Shown: one piece after another, positions 44,548 to 54,706 of the stretch
Layout of the letters: each line of letters starts with the position of its first letter
Position numbering within the stretch: position 1 is the first letter of the stretch
DNA from: Hanleya hanleyi
Lineage: Eukaryota; Mollusca; Polyplacophora; Lepidopleurida; Hanleyidae
Direction: 5' to 3'
Assembly: GCA_036873755.1 (NCBI GenBank)
Contig: JAVTVY010045425.1
Location: forward strand, 124,001 to 188,000
Length of the DNA: 64,000 nucleotides
Translations under genes and position numbers: made by a program
The notes under the pieces: generated by a model
What the model saw: only the letters and a program-made list of their open reading frames with translations
What the model was told of the DNA's origin: nothing
Databases searched by the model: none

Positions 44548-45188
44548 CTGCCCTCACATGTTGTTTCGCCCTCACATGTTCTGTTCTCTCATATTCTACC
44601 CTCCCATATTATGTTCTTTCCTCCCATATTATGTCCTGCCTTCCCATGTTCTGTTCTGCTCTCCAGTATTCTGCCCTCCTGTGTTCTGTCCTCCCATGTT
44701 CTGCCCCTCCCTTGTTCTGCAATCCCAGGTTCTGTCCTTCCAAGTTCTGCCCTGCTGTGTTCTGCTCTCCCGTGTTCTGCCCTCCCATAATATGTTCTGC
44801 CCTCTCATAATACGCATGTATATTCTTCCCTTCAGGGTCACATGTATGCCCTCCCATGTTCTGCCCCTCCCATGTTCTGTCCTCCCATAATATGTTCTGT
44901 CCTCATATTCTGCCATCCCATGTTCTGCTCTCTCATGTTATCCCCCCCCAATGTTCTGCCCTTCCCTGTTCTGTCTTCCCATGTTCTGCCCTCCTAGGTT
45001 CTGCCCTCCCATGTTCTGTCATGCCTTATCAGTTTCTGTCCTCCCATTGTTTTGTCCCATTTTCTGTCTCGCCATTGTTTGTCCCATGCTCTGCCCTCAT
45101 GTTTTGTCCCATGTTCTGCTCTACCGTATTATGTTCTGCCCTCCCCATATGCATGTCTCTCCCCATGTTCTGTCCTCCCATGTTTCAG
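44548..45188. repeat. 15-bp minisatellite, about 40 units
   Basis: Units are variants of CTCCCATGTTCTGCC. Because 15 is a multiple of three, all six frames stay open for long distances, which creates spurious repetitive 'proteins' rich in Phe/Cys/Pro/Ser on + and in Gly/Arg/Glu/Thr on -. It ends 197 bp before exon 6. Confidence 0.9.
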
Positions 45189-45385
45189 CCAAAAAAGTTT
45201 CTTCTGAAGGCATCAAGAGTTCATCTCAATTGACATGGTCCTTTTACATGCTAGCATTAATGAACTAAATTCATATCTCATATTAAATGCGTATCTCTAA
45301 TATTTTCTGACATTAGCACATCCAGATGGAAATTTCTCCACCAAATAATTTAATTACTCCTTTAACACTTGCATGTTTTGCGTAG

Positions 45386-45537
45386 GACCTGCCAAGAAGA
45401 CACGAGTTCCTGACGATCAGACAAACTGGCTAACAGCGTACCACGAGGCAGGGCACACCATCGTCGCCCACTACACCAAAGAAGCCACGCCCCTGCACAA
45501 AGTTACAATTATTCCACGGGGGATGTCACTTGGCCAT
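45386..45537 (+). CDS. YME1L1: YME1L1 exon 6: HEAGH zinc site
   Basis: The acceptor GCGTAG ends at 45385 and the donor GTAAGT starts at 45538. The exon encodes [23 protein letters not shown], then [18 protein letters not shown] and [14 protein letters not shown] supplies the two His zinc ligands and the catalytic Glu of the M41 metalloprotease. One base is carried in; the exon ends on a whole codon. The acceptor has a weak pyrimidine tract (TTGCATGTTTTGCGTAG). Confidence 0.96.
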
Positions 45538-45986
45538 GTAAGTCATACCCCAGCTCCTACATGTATATAAAGATGCTACAAAGAGTTAAAGGTTCTACCA
45601 AATACCCTCGGCACACTTTGCATGAAAACATACAGAGAAGCTGTGTAAAGAACAAGTTGATATTTTAAATGACATCAAATTGAATTTTTTAACATAATAA
45701 AACATATTGAAGCCGTAATCTCCGACCCATGACGTCAGAGTCTGATTATGATCATGTCATATAATAGCGACTAGTCGGTTGTATCGGACGTCCTATTGTA
45801 AGTTGTACAATAATTGGGTTTGACTACTATCAAGACATTACGTTTTAGCTTGAAAATGTCACCTAGAACACTCGCCACGATTGCTCGCTACAAAACATCG
45901 TAATCACACTTCAACGTCATGGGTCGGCAGGTCATGGCTCTTCGCTGTTTCCAAACAGGTGTGGAAATGGATGGTTTCAAGTTTTT
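45538..45986. other. Intron, nothing recognised
   Basis: No feature recognised before family E. Confidence 0.35.
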
Positions 45987-47032
45987 GTCCCCCACTACTT
46001 AGTAGCGGGGGGGACTTAGAAACACCGGTGTCCGTAATTCCGTAAGATTTTCTTGTCCGGACAATAAGTCGTGAACGATTTAACCGATCAACTTCAAACT
46101 TGGGGTGTGCCTTGACATTGGTGAGAGGACGGTTGGGATTGTTTTTCAGCAATGTGCGTAATCTAATATGGCCGCCGTCAGCCATATTAGATTATAAGCA
46201 GTTGGATCTTGTTCGGACAATAACTCGAGAACGATTCAACCGATCTACTTCATAATTGGAGAGTGCCTTGACATTGTTGAGAGGAGGATTAGGATTGTTT
46301 TTCAAGGACGTGCTTAATCCAATATGGCCAATATCAGCCATACTGGATTTTATTGGATTTTAAGCAGTTTGATCTTGTCCGGACAATAGCTGGAGTGCGA
46401 TTCAACTGATCTACTTCAAACTTGGGGAGTCCCTTGACCTTGGTGAGATCCCCGTTAGGATTGTGTTTCATGAACGAGCTTAATCCAATTTGGCTGCCAT
46501 CTACCAGCGATATTGGATTATGTTGCATTTTAAGCAGTTGCATCTTGTCTGGACAACAACTCTAGAATAATTCAACTGATCGACTTCAAACTTGCAGTTT
46601 GGCTTGACATCGGAGAGGACAGTTGTCAGTGCATTTCAGTTACCTGTGTAATCCAAGATGGCCACCATCACTCATCTTAGATTTTCAGCATTTAGATCTT
46701 GTCTGGACAATAACTCTAGAATGATTCAACCAATCTACTTCAAACAGGGAGTGCATGGACATTGGTGAGAGGACAGGTATTATGTTTTATGGATGTGCAT
46801 AATCCAATATGGGTGCCATCTGCTGTATTAGATTATGTTAAGCTCATCAGCGATATCGCCATTTTCAAATCATACTCTTCATCAATGATATGAGACATCA
46901 TCGACCAAAAAAAATCGACCATAGAGGTCCATGGCCCCCGCAGCAGCAGCGCCAGTTATGGTGGATGTAATTCCACCATAACTGAACTGGTGCTGCTAGC
47001 GGGGGACATGGACCTCTATGGTCGATTTTTTT
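45987..47032 (+). repeat. Family E element, copy 1
   Basis: The head hairpin GTCCCCCACTAC/GTAGCGGGGGGGAC (45987-46015) is followed by 'ttagaaacaccgg' and units of about 165 bp with 'ttgtccggacaataactcga', 'aaccgatctacttcaaactt', 'gtgccttgacattggtgaga' and 'ccaatatggccgcc'. It ends in a 125-nt hairpin at 46908-47032 whose right arm holds GCGGGGGAC, echoing the head, then GACCTCTATGGTC and a T run. Confidence 0.82.
46908..47032. repeat. 125-nt hairpin at the end of E1
   Basis: The left arm begins 'aaaaaaaatcgaccatagag' and goes on through 'gtccatggcccccgc', 'agcagc', 'ccagttatggtgga'. The right arm is its reverse complement with few mismatches; the turn is at about 46969. A single-armed version of the same sequence ends family E copy 2 (53789-53839). 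Confidence 0.85.
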
Positions 47033-47630
47033 ATATAGGTTTCGATTACAAAGGTTAGACTCTTAAAGAAATATAACCAACTATTTTACTGTCGTTGAGA
47101 GCGATAAACTATTATTTTAATTACAATTTGTGAAGCCTTGTTTCCGCTTTGAGGTCAACGTGGGCACTGCCATGTTGCCTGTGGGATGACATGACTGATG
47201 ACGTCAGCATTCAGGACAATGTCACGGCTAATGCTTGATCCAGGGACATTCCCCGTTCCAACTACGGACATTTGAATTACTCTGGGTCCAAGTTGTAATT
47301 CAAGGAAAAAACTGGCGCAACAAATCCCACGGGGGTAATTCATGAAAGGAAAGTGGTTTAGGTTATCTCTGTCAACTGAAGAATTTCTTTCCAAGTTTTT
47401 CCAACTGAGACTTTGCCCAATTCAATTTGGACAAAATTTGAAGCTGAGCGGTAAACTAAAAGAGCATCCTCTGCAATTGTGCAGTGATTTGAGTTGAATT
47501 AAGATGCGCCTAAGATTGTAAAAAATTTCATGATTACACTTGAGCTACTAAAATCAACCAGAACATCAGTGGATTTACTGGGTTCCTTCTTGTGCGAATT
47601 ATCGGCATGACCAACACGATCGACCGTAAA
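47033..47630. other. Intron, nothing recognised
   Basis: No exon or repeat identified. Confidence 0.35.
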
Positions 47631-47716
47631 TCTCCATGACGTTGTGATGTTTTTAGATGAGTATACATTCACTTCCGCTCATCTAAAAACGGCGGCGCCC
47701 AAAGCACGTCATGGAG
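47631..47716. repeat. Nested two-stem hairpin, 86 nt
   Basis: Outer stem TCTCCATGACG (47631-47641) pairs with CGTCATGGAGA (47706-47716). Inner stem TTTTTAGATGAG (about 47650) pairs with CTCATCTAAAAA (about 47681). Both stems are perfect. It could be a miniature transposon or a structured RNA element; no other copy was seen in the window. Confidence 0.6.
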
Positions 47717-47983
47717 AGCAACAAAATACTCAATATTTCTTTTATTTCGCATTCTATCGACATAAGTTTTATATAATAAGGTTCGAAATACGATTGCTGA
47801 TAAATATAGTGACACTCAAAAATAAGGTAAGTACTCCGCCAAATCCCCCCCCCCCCCTCCTCCTATTAGCTGTTCAATTTGTTAATAATATTATATTGCT
47901 CTTTCATTGTCTGGATTGAATATAGATCTATGGCTCTTTATTGAAATAACTTGATAAATAATAAAATCACACATTGTCCACAG

Positions 47984-48110
47984 ACATCGTTCATCCCCGA
48001 CAAAGAGGTGTACAACAAGTCTAAGTGTCAACTGCTAGCAGAAATGGACGTGGCCATGGGTGGCAGGGTTGCTGAAGAGTTGATCTATGGTGGGGAGAAG
48101 GTCACTACAG
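47984..48110 (+). CDS. YME1L1: YME1L1 exon 7
   Basis: The acceptor CCACAG ends at 47983; the donor is GTTGGT at 48111, a weak but GT donor. The exon encodes TSFIPDKEVYNKSKCQLLAE, then MDVAMGGRVAEELIYGG and EKVTT. MGGR.AEE is the conserved helix behind the zinc site in M41 proteases. It starts on a whole codon and carries one base out. Confidence 0.94.
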
Positions 48111-48809
48111 GTTGGTATTGCTTCACTGTGATCTGCCTCCATGATCAAATTCCCATCAGTGTAACTACATATTAAAACCACTTCCACAATTGTTACATAT
48201 TTGTAGAGGCATTAAAATTCCTGATACTGATAACCATCAATATTAATGGTCAAATATTCAGTTGGAATGCATTTTCAAGTATCTTGGATATTTCATGTAT
48301 ATTGAAGAATTGGGATTTCATGGACAAGTCTATTGACTCGAGCAGTAGCACATTGTAAGATTTCACCAAATTACTGCTGTTAAAGAAGCTCCCATTGTCG
48401 AACGTTTTTAGTGATCACCAACATGATGAAGCAGTGAGACTTCCTGTGCTCATATATGGGGCAGCCATCTCTTTTGAATATTTCCAACTTTAGTGAAACC
48501 TGTGTACGCCGAAAATGCTTGGGACCAGATTATAGTGTCGGTTGTGACAGGTTCTGCTTTGAAATTACTTTATATTTAAGTATTGGGACCATGGATAATT
48601 CCGGTATTTAGAGGTTGGTTGCATTACCCAGGTGTCGTTATTCACAGGTTTCACTGCATAAGTTGGCAAAAAATTTATTAATTTCAATTTTTGAGCATAT
48701 TATTCTATCTTTACAGAGGATACTTCATAAATCATATTTCCCTGCGTGATAATTCTTGACAATAATTTTGTATCAGTATAATCACACCTTCTCTGGTCTA
48801 CTCTAACAG
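48111..48809. other. Intron, nothing recognised
   Basis: The shortest intron (699 bp). No repeat recognised. Confidence 0.4.
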
Positions 48810-48883
48810 GGGCGAGCAATGATTTCCAGGTCGCTACAAAGATTGCCACTGCCATGGTGAAGCTGTTTGGCATGTCCGACAAG
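48810..48883 (+). CDS. YME1L1: YME1L1 exon 8: third zinc ligand; GC donor
   Basis: The acceptor TAACAG ends at 48809. The exon encodes GASNDFQVATKIATAMVKLF, then GMSDK. The Asp in GASND corresponds to the distal zinc ligand of FtsH. The exon ends AAG followed by GCAAGT at 48884; there is no GT at the required position, while AAG/GCAAGT is the classic strong GC-AG donor. The phase (whole codon) agrees with the next exon. Confidence 0.93.
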
Positions 48884-49199
48884 GCAAGTCAAGAAATACA
48901 GTGTTCAGTAGTAAAGCCTGTTCAGTTAACATTCTGTTCCTCGAAGTGAACAGATTCACCGACTCAAATATTATACAACTAGCATTTCACAACTTCACAT
49001 GGCGACAACAAGGGTCCAGTTCCCTATGAGATCCTGGATTGGGCAAAGTGAAAGTAAATCAGTTAGCAATACAGAACAGTGCAAGAATACATGTTATACA
49101 CATTATCACTCTGTGTCAAGAGCAAACATTTTTGCAGAATAACAGCATTCATGAGATGCCCTATTTATCTCACCTTACGAAGTAATAGCCTCAGTTGAC

Positions 49200-49860
49200 A
49201 ATCACATAACTTCATAAGGATGACTTTTTTCTGCTTCTGAGTCTAAAGATGCTGCTTGAAAAATTGGATGAAATAGGGTAGTTGTCAGCTGTCACTAGAT
49301 GATTATGCTACATGATTCTTATGATTGGGGGATACACCTGTGCTATTTATGAGATGAAATATTAATTTGTGTTCAAATTAATATGAGGTTTTGGACTTAC
49401 TAATTTGCCAATTATAAGGCTTTTGTTAGATAAAAATGTACTGAAAAGTTGTTTGAATTTATTGGATGATTATGAAACTTGGTACACGTACTTCATATGA
49501 TTAGAGGATGTGCCTGTGCTATTTATAAGATGAAATATTAATTTTTGTTCAAATGTTGAGGGTTTCGTCTTAATAATTTGCCAATGACAATGTACCCTGT
49601 ACATGTACATAGAAAGTTTGCTGAAGCAGTCAGCTTTCATTGGATGAGTTTGATACTTGCTACACAAGTTTAATGTGATTCGAGAATGTGCATGTGCTTA
49701 TGTACATGTATTTAAGAAATATGACATGAAATATGAATTTTTGTCCAAATTATCGTGTTTTATACTTTGTCCTTTTCCATGGATAAGGTTTTTGTTAAGC
49801 AAAAAATTACATGTACATGGAAAGTTTGCTCCACATATATGTTTTCAATACTGATGCAGC
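49200..49860. repeat. Old tandem repeat, about 175-195-bp units
   Basis: Three degenerate units with 'gatgaaatattaattttt' (about 49353, 49528, 49722), 'gtgcctgtgctatttat' and 'gatgattatgaaacttggta'. The last phrase resembles the common core of the hairpin-headed families. No head is visible. Confidence 0.6.
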
Positions 49861-50225
49861 TTCAGTGGGAGAGATGTTTGGGGTCTCAGAATGCTTGTTA
49901 GACATTACCTTATATTCAGCTTCTCACTGACTTGAACCCACCTATAGATCAGCATGCATTGGGAATTAAAAGTCATTCAGGACATTTCAAAGGGTGGGTT
50001 TAGTAAGCATACCAAATTTTACCTCAGTAATCATTGCCTTAATTGATTAATCCATTTGACTGGAGGAGGGACAGTTTAATAGTCATGTCCCATATACTGT
50101 GTATGCATGCATATAGATGTGTACATGTTGAACATCACATTGTATTTTTTTGAAGGCAAACAAATATTCATTAAAATGAAACAAATTATTAAGTTACATG
50201 TACTGCTTCTTGTTTACTGCTTCAG

Positions 50226-50342
50226 GTGGGTGTACGAGTGTTCGAATATAGTGACAGCGACCAGCCCATGTTTGTAAAAGGTAATGATGTGAGTCCAGCC
50301 ATTCAGGAGCTGGTGGACAATGAAATCAAGAGGATTTTGCAG
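50226..50342 (+). CDS. YME1L1: YME1L1 exon 9
   Basis: The acceptor TTCAG ends at 50225 and the donor GTAGGT starts at 50343. The exon encodes VGVRVFEYSDSDQPMF, then VKGNDVSPAIQELVDNEIKR and ILQ. It forms the loop and helix of the protease domain before the C-terminal helix. Starts and ends on whole codons. The following 10.4-kb intron repeats the 18 bp after the donor once ('gtccgcaatacagatgttta'). Confidence 0.94.
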
Positions 50343-50471
50343 GTAGGTCCGCAATACAGATGTTTACAAGGTCCGCAATACAGATGTTTACAAGGCTAAT
50401 CATGTTCGTTATTTAGTACCTGTAACAGTCCCCTCACCATTACTTTCAGTTTCTGTTCAATAAGCAGACAT

Positions 50472-51511
50472 TTAACCCTAGTGCTGTTGGACAGTTATAC
50501 GTTGGTCGAAGTCTGAGCGTCGGGCTGTCAAGCAGAGTTCAAAATGGACTCAAAAACGGCGACTGTCTAGTCATTGGAATTGATAAATAAATTGAAATAA
50601 TGGATGGTATTTGATGCATGATACATCAATTTGGAACCCTGAACATGTATTCAGAACATATTTGACATTTTACAGCTTTAGAAATATTTAGGAATTGCAA
50701 TTTGGCAAAAATAGTGTACCGTAAAACTCACGTAAATAATTTTATCATGTTCAGATTAATACCGATGGACGGTATGTTTTGCTTCATCTCGACTAAATAA
50801 CTCGTCTAAAATCTTATAGATGTCACGATATGTATTCCTGGTTACTTATAGCATAACGAATATTGAAAATTTATTAAACATTCCACATAAATCGGTAAAA
50901 ATCATGTTGCTTGGCTTCATCCATTCTGTCTGTCGAATTCGGCCACGGCACATGCGCACTCGCAGATGTTTTATGTTAATGAGCAGTTTGACCAATCAGA
51001 AAGTTGGGTTACGTCAGGTAATCAGAATTTTCGCAGGTGAATGAAAAAGATTTTAAAAACATGACCATTTTACCAAATAACATCGACGCATTTCTACTAC
51101 TTGACAGAAATAGTTTGTTTCGAAATGAAAGCAGAGTTGTTGCCCTTCTATTTGATATCTCGAATGTGGAGAGTGTCTTCCTGGATTTCGTTGTAGATGG
51201 TTGTAAACACGCTTCGTTTTAACGAACTTTTCCAAATAAATGACACTGTATTACATTTGTAGACGATCTTCACATATCCAAGTCTCTCTTTTAGTAATAA
51301 ACACCAAATTTACGTGAAATATTTCATGAAATAATACGTTTTAGATGGAGTGAGCTGGTGTCTGGTTTGATTTTTCCACACTTGGCTCCAAATTGTTTCG
51401 AAAGACGATCAAACATCTGATTGTTTCTCCGAACGTATATGTCCAGAGTCGACACTGGGAACATGACAGTCTAACTCTGTGTCTATCCGGAGTTGACAGC
51501 ACAAGGGTTAA
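50472..51511. mobile_element. piggyBac-like non-autonomous element with TTAA flanks
   Basis: TTAA at 50472-50475 and 51508-51511 flank a 1,032-bp element. Its ends are CCCTAGTGCTGTTGG on the left and, in reverse complement, CCCTTGTGCTGTCAAC on the right. TTAA duplication plus CCCT termini is the piggyBac signature. No transposase is recognised inside; the longest frames are about 60-70 codons. Confidence 0.8.
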
Positions 51512-52304
51512 TACTGAGAATGTTGGAACTATCGCATTCAACCACCATGACCATGTTTAGTTTCTACAGGTTACTGTTGTGAGTATTATTCAGTTACTGA
51601 GTTGAACTTGAAGGTTTACTGAACAGCTTTCAAGGAGACCTAAATGAGAGTAATGCTAGCCTGTGCTAAATGTATAGGGGGCCTCACCCAGTAGATCGAC
51701 ACAGTTTATTGATAACTGATGTCATCATGATTGGTCTGGGTTTATCTCTACCAGTTTGTTATCCAGGTGCATTGGATACCATCTCAATCCTTCTCGAAAT
51801 CAATTTGAGATTAACAGACAAATTTCATATCCGTCTTGGAAACCTTGACCTTCCAATCGAGAACAAATCAGCAGGGAACCTTTTGAGAAATTGTCATGTG
51901 TCACAGTTCTGCGCCCTCCTGGATTTAAGCATTTTATGTCCAAGGCGTCGAGTATCCATCTTGATAAATGGAGTTTTACAGATACAACAGTGAATCATGG
52001 GATATCAATTTTATTTATTTTATTTTATTTATTTTTAGTTGGCTTGTCAAGAAAATTTGAAGAAAATTCAGTCGATCACAGGGTTTCTGTGTACTTTGTA
52101 GGTTCATTGGATATGATCCTTGATATGCCTGAACACCCTCAACCTACTTCCACCACTTCGTGCTGCTTGCTGTTCACTGCAACAAGCGCTCAGGCCATCC
52201 TTAAAAAAAAAATTTTAAATATGGCTGTTGGGCATAACCCGGTTGCCCCATCAAAAAACCGGCGACCCAAAAGTTTTTATTGGTCATCTGTTGCCGTAAA
52301 TTTT
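51512..52304. other. Intron, nothing recognised
   Basis: Two overlapping + frames of 107 and 150 codons (51670-51993 and 51891-52343) have no recognisable domain; the second runs into repeat E. A (TTTTA)n-like stretch lies at 52012-52036. Confidence 0.3.
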
Positions 52305-52305
52305 T

Positions 52306-53839
52306 TTGTGGCGGGGGGACTTAGAAACACTGGACCTCCATAATTCCGTTACTCCTTCTTTCCGTTACACATTTCTTGTCTGACCAATAACTCGAGAACC
52401 ATTGAATCGATCGAGTTCAAACTTGCAGAGTGTCTTCACATCAGTGAGAGGATAATTGGGAGTGCTTTACAGCTACCTGCATGATCCAAGATGGCTGCCA
52501 TTAGCCATCTTGGATTTCTGACCAATAACTCGAGAACTATTGAACCGATCAACTTCAAACCTGGAGAGTGTCTTGACATTGGTGAGAGGACGATTGGGAT
52601 TGCTTTTCGGGTACCTGCGTTATTCAAGATGTCTGCCATCAGCCGTCTAGAATTTCAGCAGTGCTCTTGTCTGACCAATAACTTGAGAACTATTCAACTG
52701 ATCGGCTTCAAACTTGGAGAGTGTCTTGATATCGGTGAGAGGACAGGTGGGATTTGCTTTTCAGTTACCTGTCTAATCCAAGATGGCCATCATCAACCAT
52801 CATGGAATTGTCAGCAGTTGGATCTTGACACATTTCTTGTCCGACCAATAACTCGGTAAATTTTGAAGCGATCGACTTCAAACTTGCAGAGTGCCTTGGC
52901 ATCAGTAAGAGAGAAAATGTTGGGATTGCTTTTTAGTTACCTGTATAATCCAAGATGGCCGCCATCAGCCGTCTTGCATTGTCGGAATCTGTACACATTT
53001 CTTGTCCGACCGAAAACTCAAGAATTATTGAACTGATCGACTTCAAATGTGGAGAGTGTCTTGACATCGGGCCCCGAGGGGCTTCCGGAGATTGACCTGT
53101 GATGTCGTTGTGCACATCGCAGGTCATGGTAAGAATAGGCTTCAGCTCCTCGGAGAGCTTGTCATAAGAGGCGACTGAGGCACCCATGGGGTTTCCATGG
53201 TGTGAAAAGGAATAGGACCCAACCCTTGTGGTTCCCGGATGTGACAAGGAATAGGACGCAACGTCGTGATATGACTGAAATATAGTTGAAAGCGACGTTA
53301 AATCATATTCACTCACTCGCTTGACATCGGTGCATGAGAGGACGGTTGACATGCTTTTCAGTTTACCTGTATACTCCCAAGATCCACTATCAGCCATCTT
53401 GGATTTGAAGTGCTTAGATCTTATCTGGGCAATAAATCGAGAATATTTGAACTCATCAACTTCAAACTTGCAGAGTATCTTGACATCAGCGAGAGGATGG
53501 TTGGAATTGCAGTTACCTGTGTTCCATTAAGATGGCCACCGTCAGACATCTTGCATTGTCAGCAAGTTGAATCATTACACATTTCTTGTCCAACCAATAA
53601 CTTGAGAACTATTGAACTGATGAACTTTCAACGTGGAGAGAGAATTGACATCATGCAGTGAGAGAACAGTTGGGATTGCTTTTCAGTTACCTGCATAATC
53701 CAAGATGGCTACGGTCAGCCATCTTGAATTTTAAGCGCATGGATCTTCTCCGGGCAATAACTCGAGACTGATTGAACTGATCAACTTCGACCATAGAGGT
53801 CCGCGTCCCCCGCAGCAGCACCAGTTATGGTGGATGTGT
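52306..53839 (+). repeat. Family E element, copy 2, interrupted by a SINE
   Basis: Only the right half of the head hairpin (GCGGGGGGACTTAGAAACAC at 52311) remains. Units of about 165 bp carry 'ttgtctgaccaataactcga', 'gaactattgaaccgatcaac' and 'agagtgtcttgacat', each with an inverted repeat such as TCCAAGATGGCT/AGCCATCTTGGA (52485-52514). It ends 'gaccatagaggtccgcgtcc...cagcagcaccagttatgg'. SINE S1 interrupts it at 53071-53319. Confidence 0.8.
53060..53330 (+). mobile_element. SINE S1, full copy with 11-bp target duplication, inside E2
   Basis: The element runs 53071-53319, flanked by CTTGACATCGG (53060-53070 and 53320-53330). The duplicated target is itself part of the family E core, so the insertion is unambiguous. 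It starts GCCCCGAGGGGCTTCC and ends 'gaaagcgacgttaaatcata' with TTCACTCACTC. Confidence 0.92.
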
Positions 53840-53939
53840 ATCGCGCAGGTCCTGAATTTGTCTGCCAGAGTTGCGCCACTTGTCAGTATGTCAACAAGAG
53901 TAACTTCCCTTTTATGTACCTTCTTGGACACCCTTACTG

Positions 53940-54130
53940 CTTTGAGGTTTAGTTGAGGTGTGCTTGAGGTGTGCCTGGGAGGTGTACCCTCAAATATTAT
54001 GAGGTGTATTTGAGGAGTAGATGAAGTGTGGTTGAGGAGTATTTGAGGTGTACTTGGGGAGTATTCAAATATGCAAATAAGTGCCTAAGTACACCTCGGG
54101 TACACCTTAATGGGGTGTATACCTCAATAA
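53940..54130. repeat. Short-unit repeat TTGAGGTGTA-like
   Basis: About ten irregular copies of 'tgaggtgta' or 'tgaggagta' lie on + (53940-54060), then complementary 'tacacct' forms (54090-54130), giving a partly inverted arrangement. Confidence 0.6.
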
Positions 54131-54706
54131 AAATCAAAACACAGGTCAAATGATTCAACGTTCATTAAAAATATCCTAGGTGGCGCTGCTGGTATGGTTC
54201 TAGTCGTGTGACCACCCTGAAAATTTACATACAATCATATTTTATCTATCTCTGCACCTGCACAATATTTCATGGTGTTAGGTTTAGCAGAACCGGAGAT
54301 CCAGCATATGCTATATTGTCAACCAGCCTCTCCCCTTAAAGTTTTTGAAATCTCGGTATGTTATTTATATGTGTGTCTTTTTATGTTGTTTTGTGTGATT
54401 GTATTTAGTGACACATGTATAGTGATTACTTAGGGCATAGGGCAGAACTTTGATTTCTATGATATTAGGGGGGACATTTGAATAGACATGATCAAGACAG
54501 CTAGCTGTCTTACCCGTGACTTGAGTTGGTTCTTCTCTCTTGCAGGAAACAAGCCTATGTTTATGTATACTTTTGTCTTTTTGAATTTGGTGCTAATACT
54601 GTTATATGGAAATGGAATAGGTCTTTGGATTATGGACGCGGATATTCTCTAATGGACGACGGCTGGATTATGAATGACGGACTAGACGCTTGTAATTTTA
54701 CTAATT
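54131..54706. other. Intron, nothing recognised
   Basis: No exon or repeat family identified. Confidence 0.35.

Noticed and set aside
44494..45268. Overlapping Cys/Pro/Phe-rich and Gly/Arg-rich frames on both strands
   Set aside because: By-product of a 15-bp minisatellite, whose period keeps all frames open.
51037..51235. Opposing 60-codon frames inside the piggyBac-like element as a transposase remnant
   Set aside because: No DDD motif or Cys-rich domain visible; length and composition are compatible with chance.
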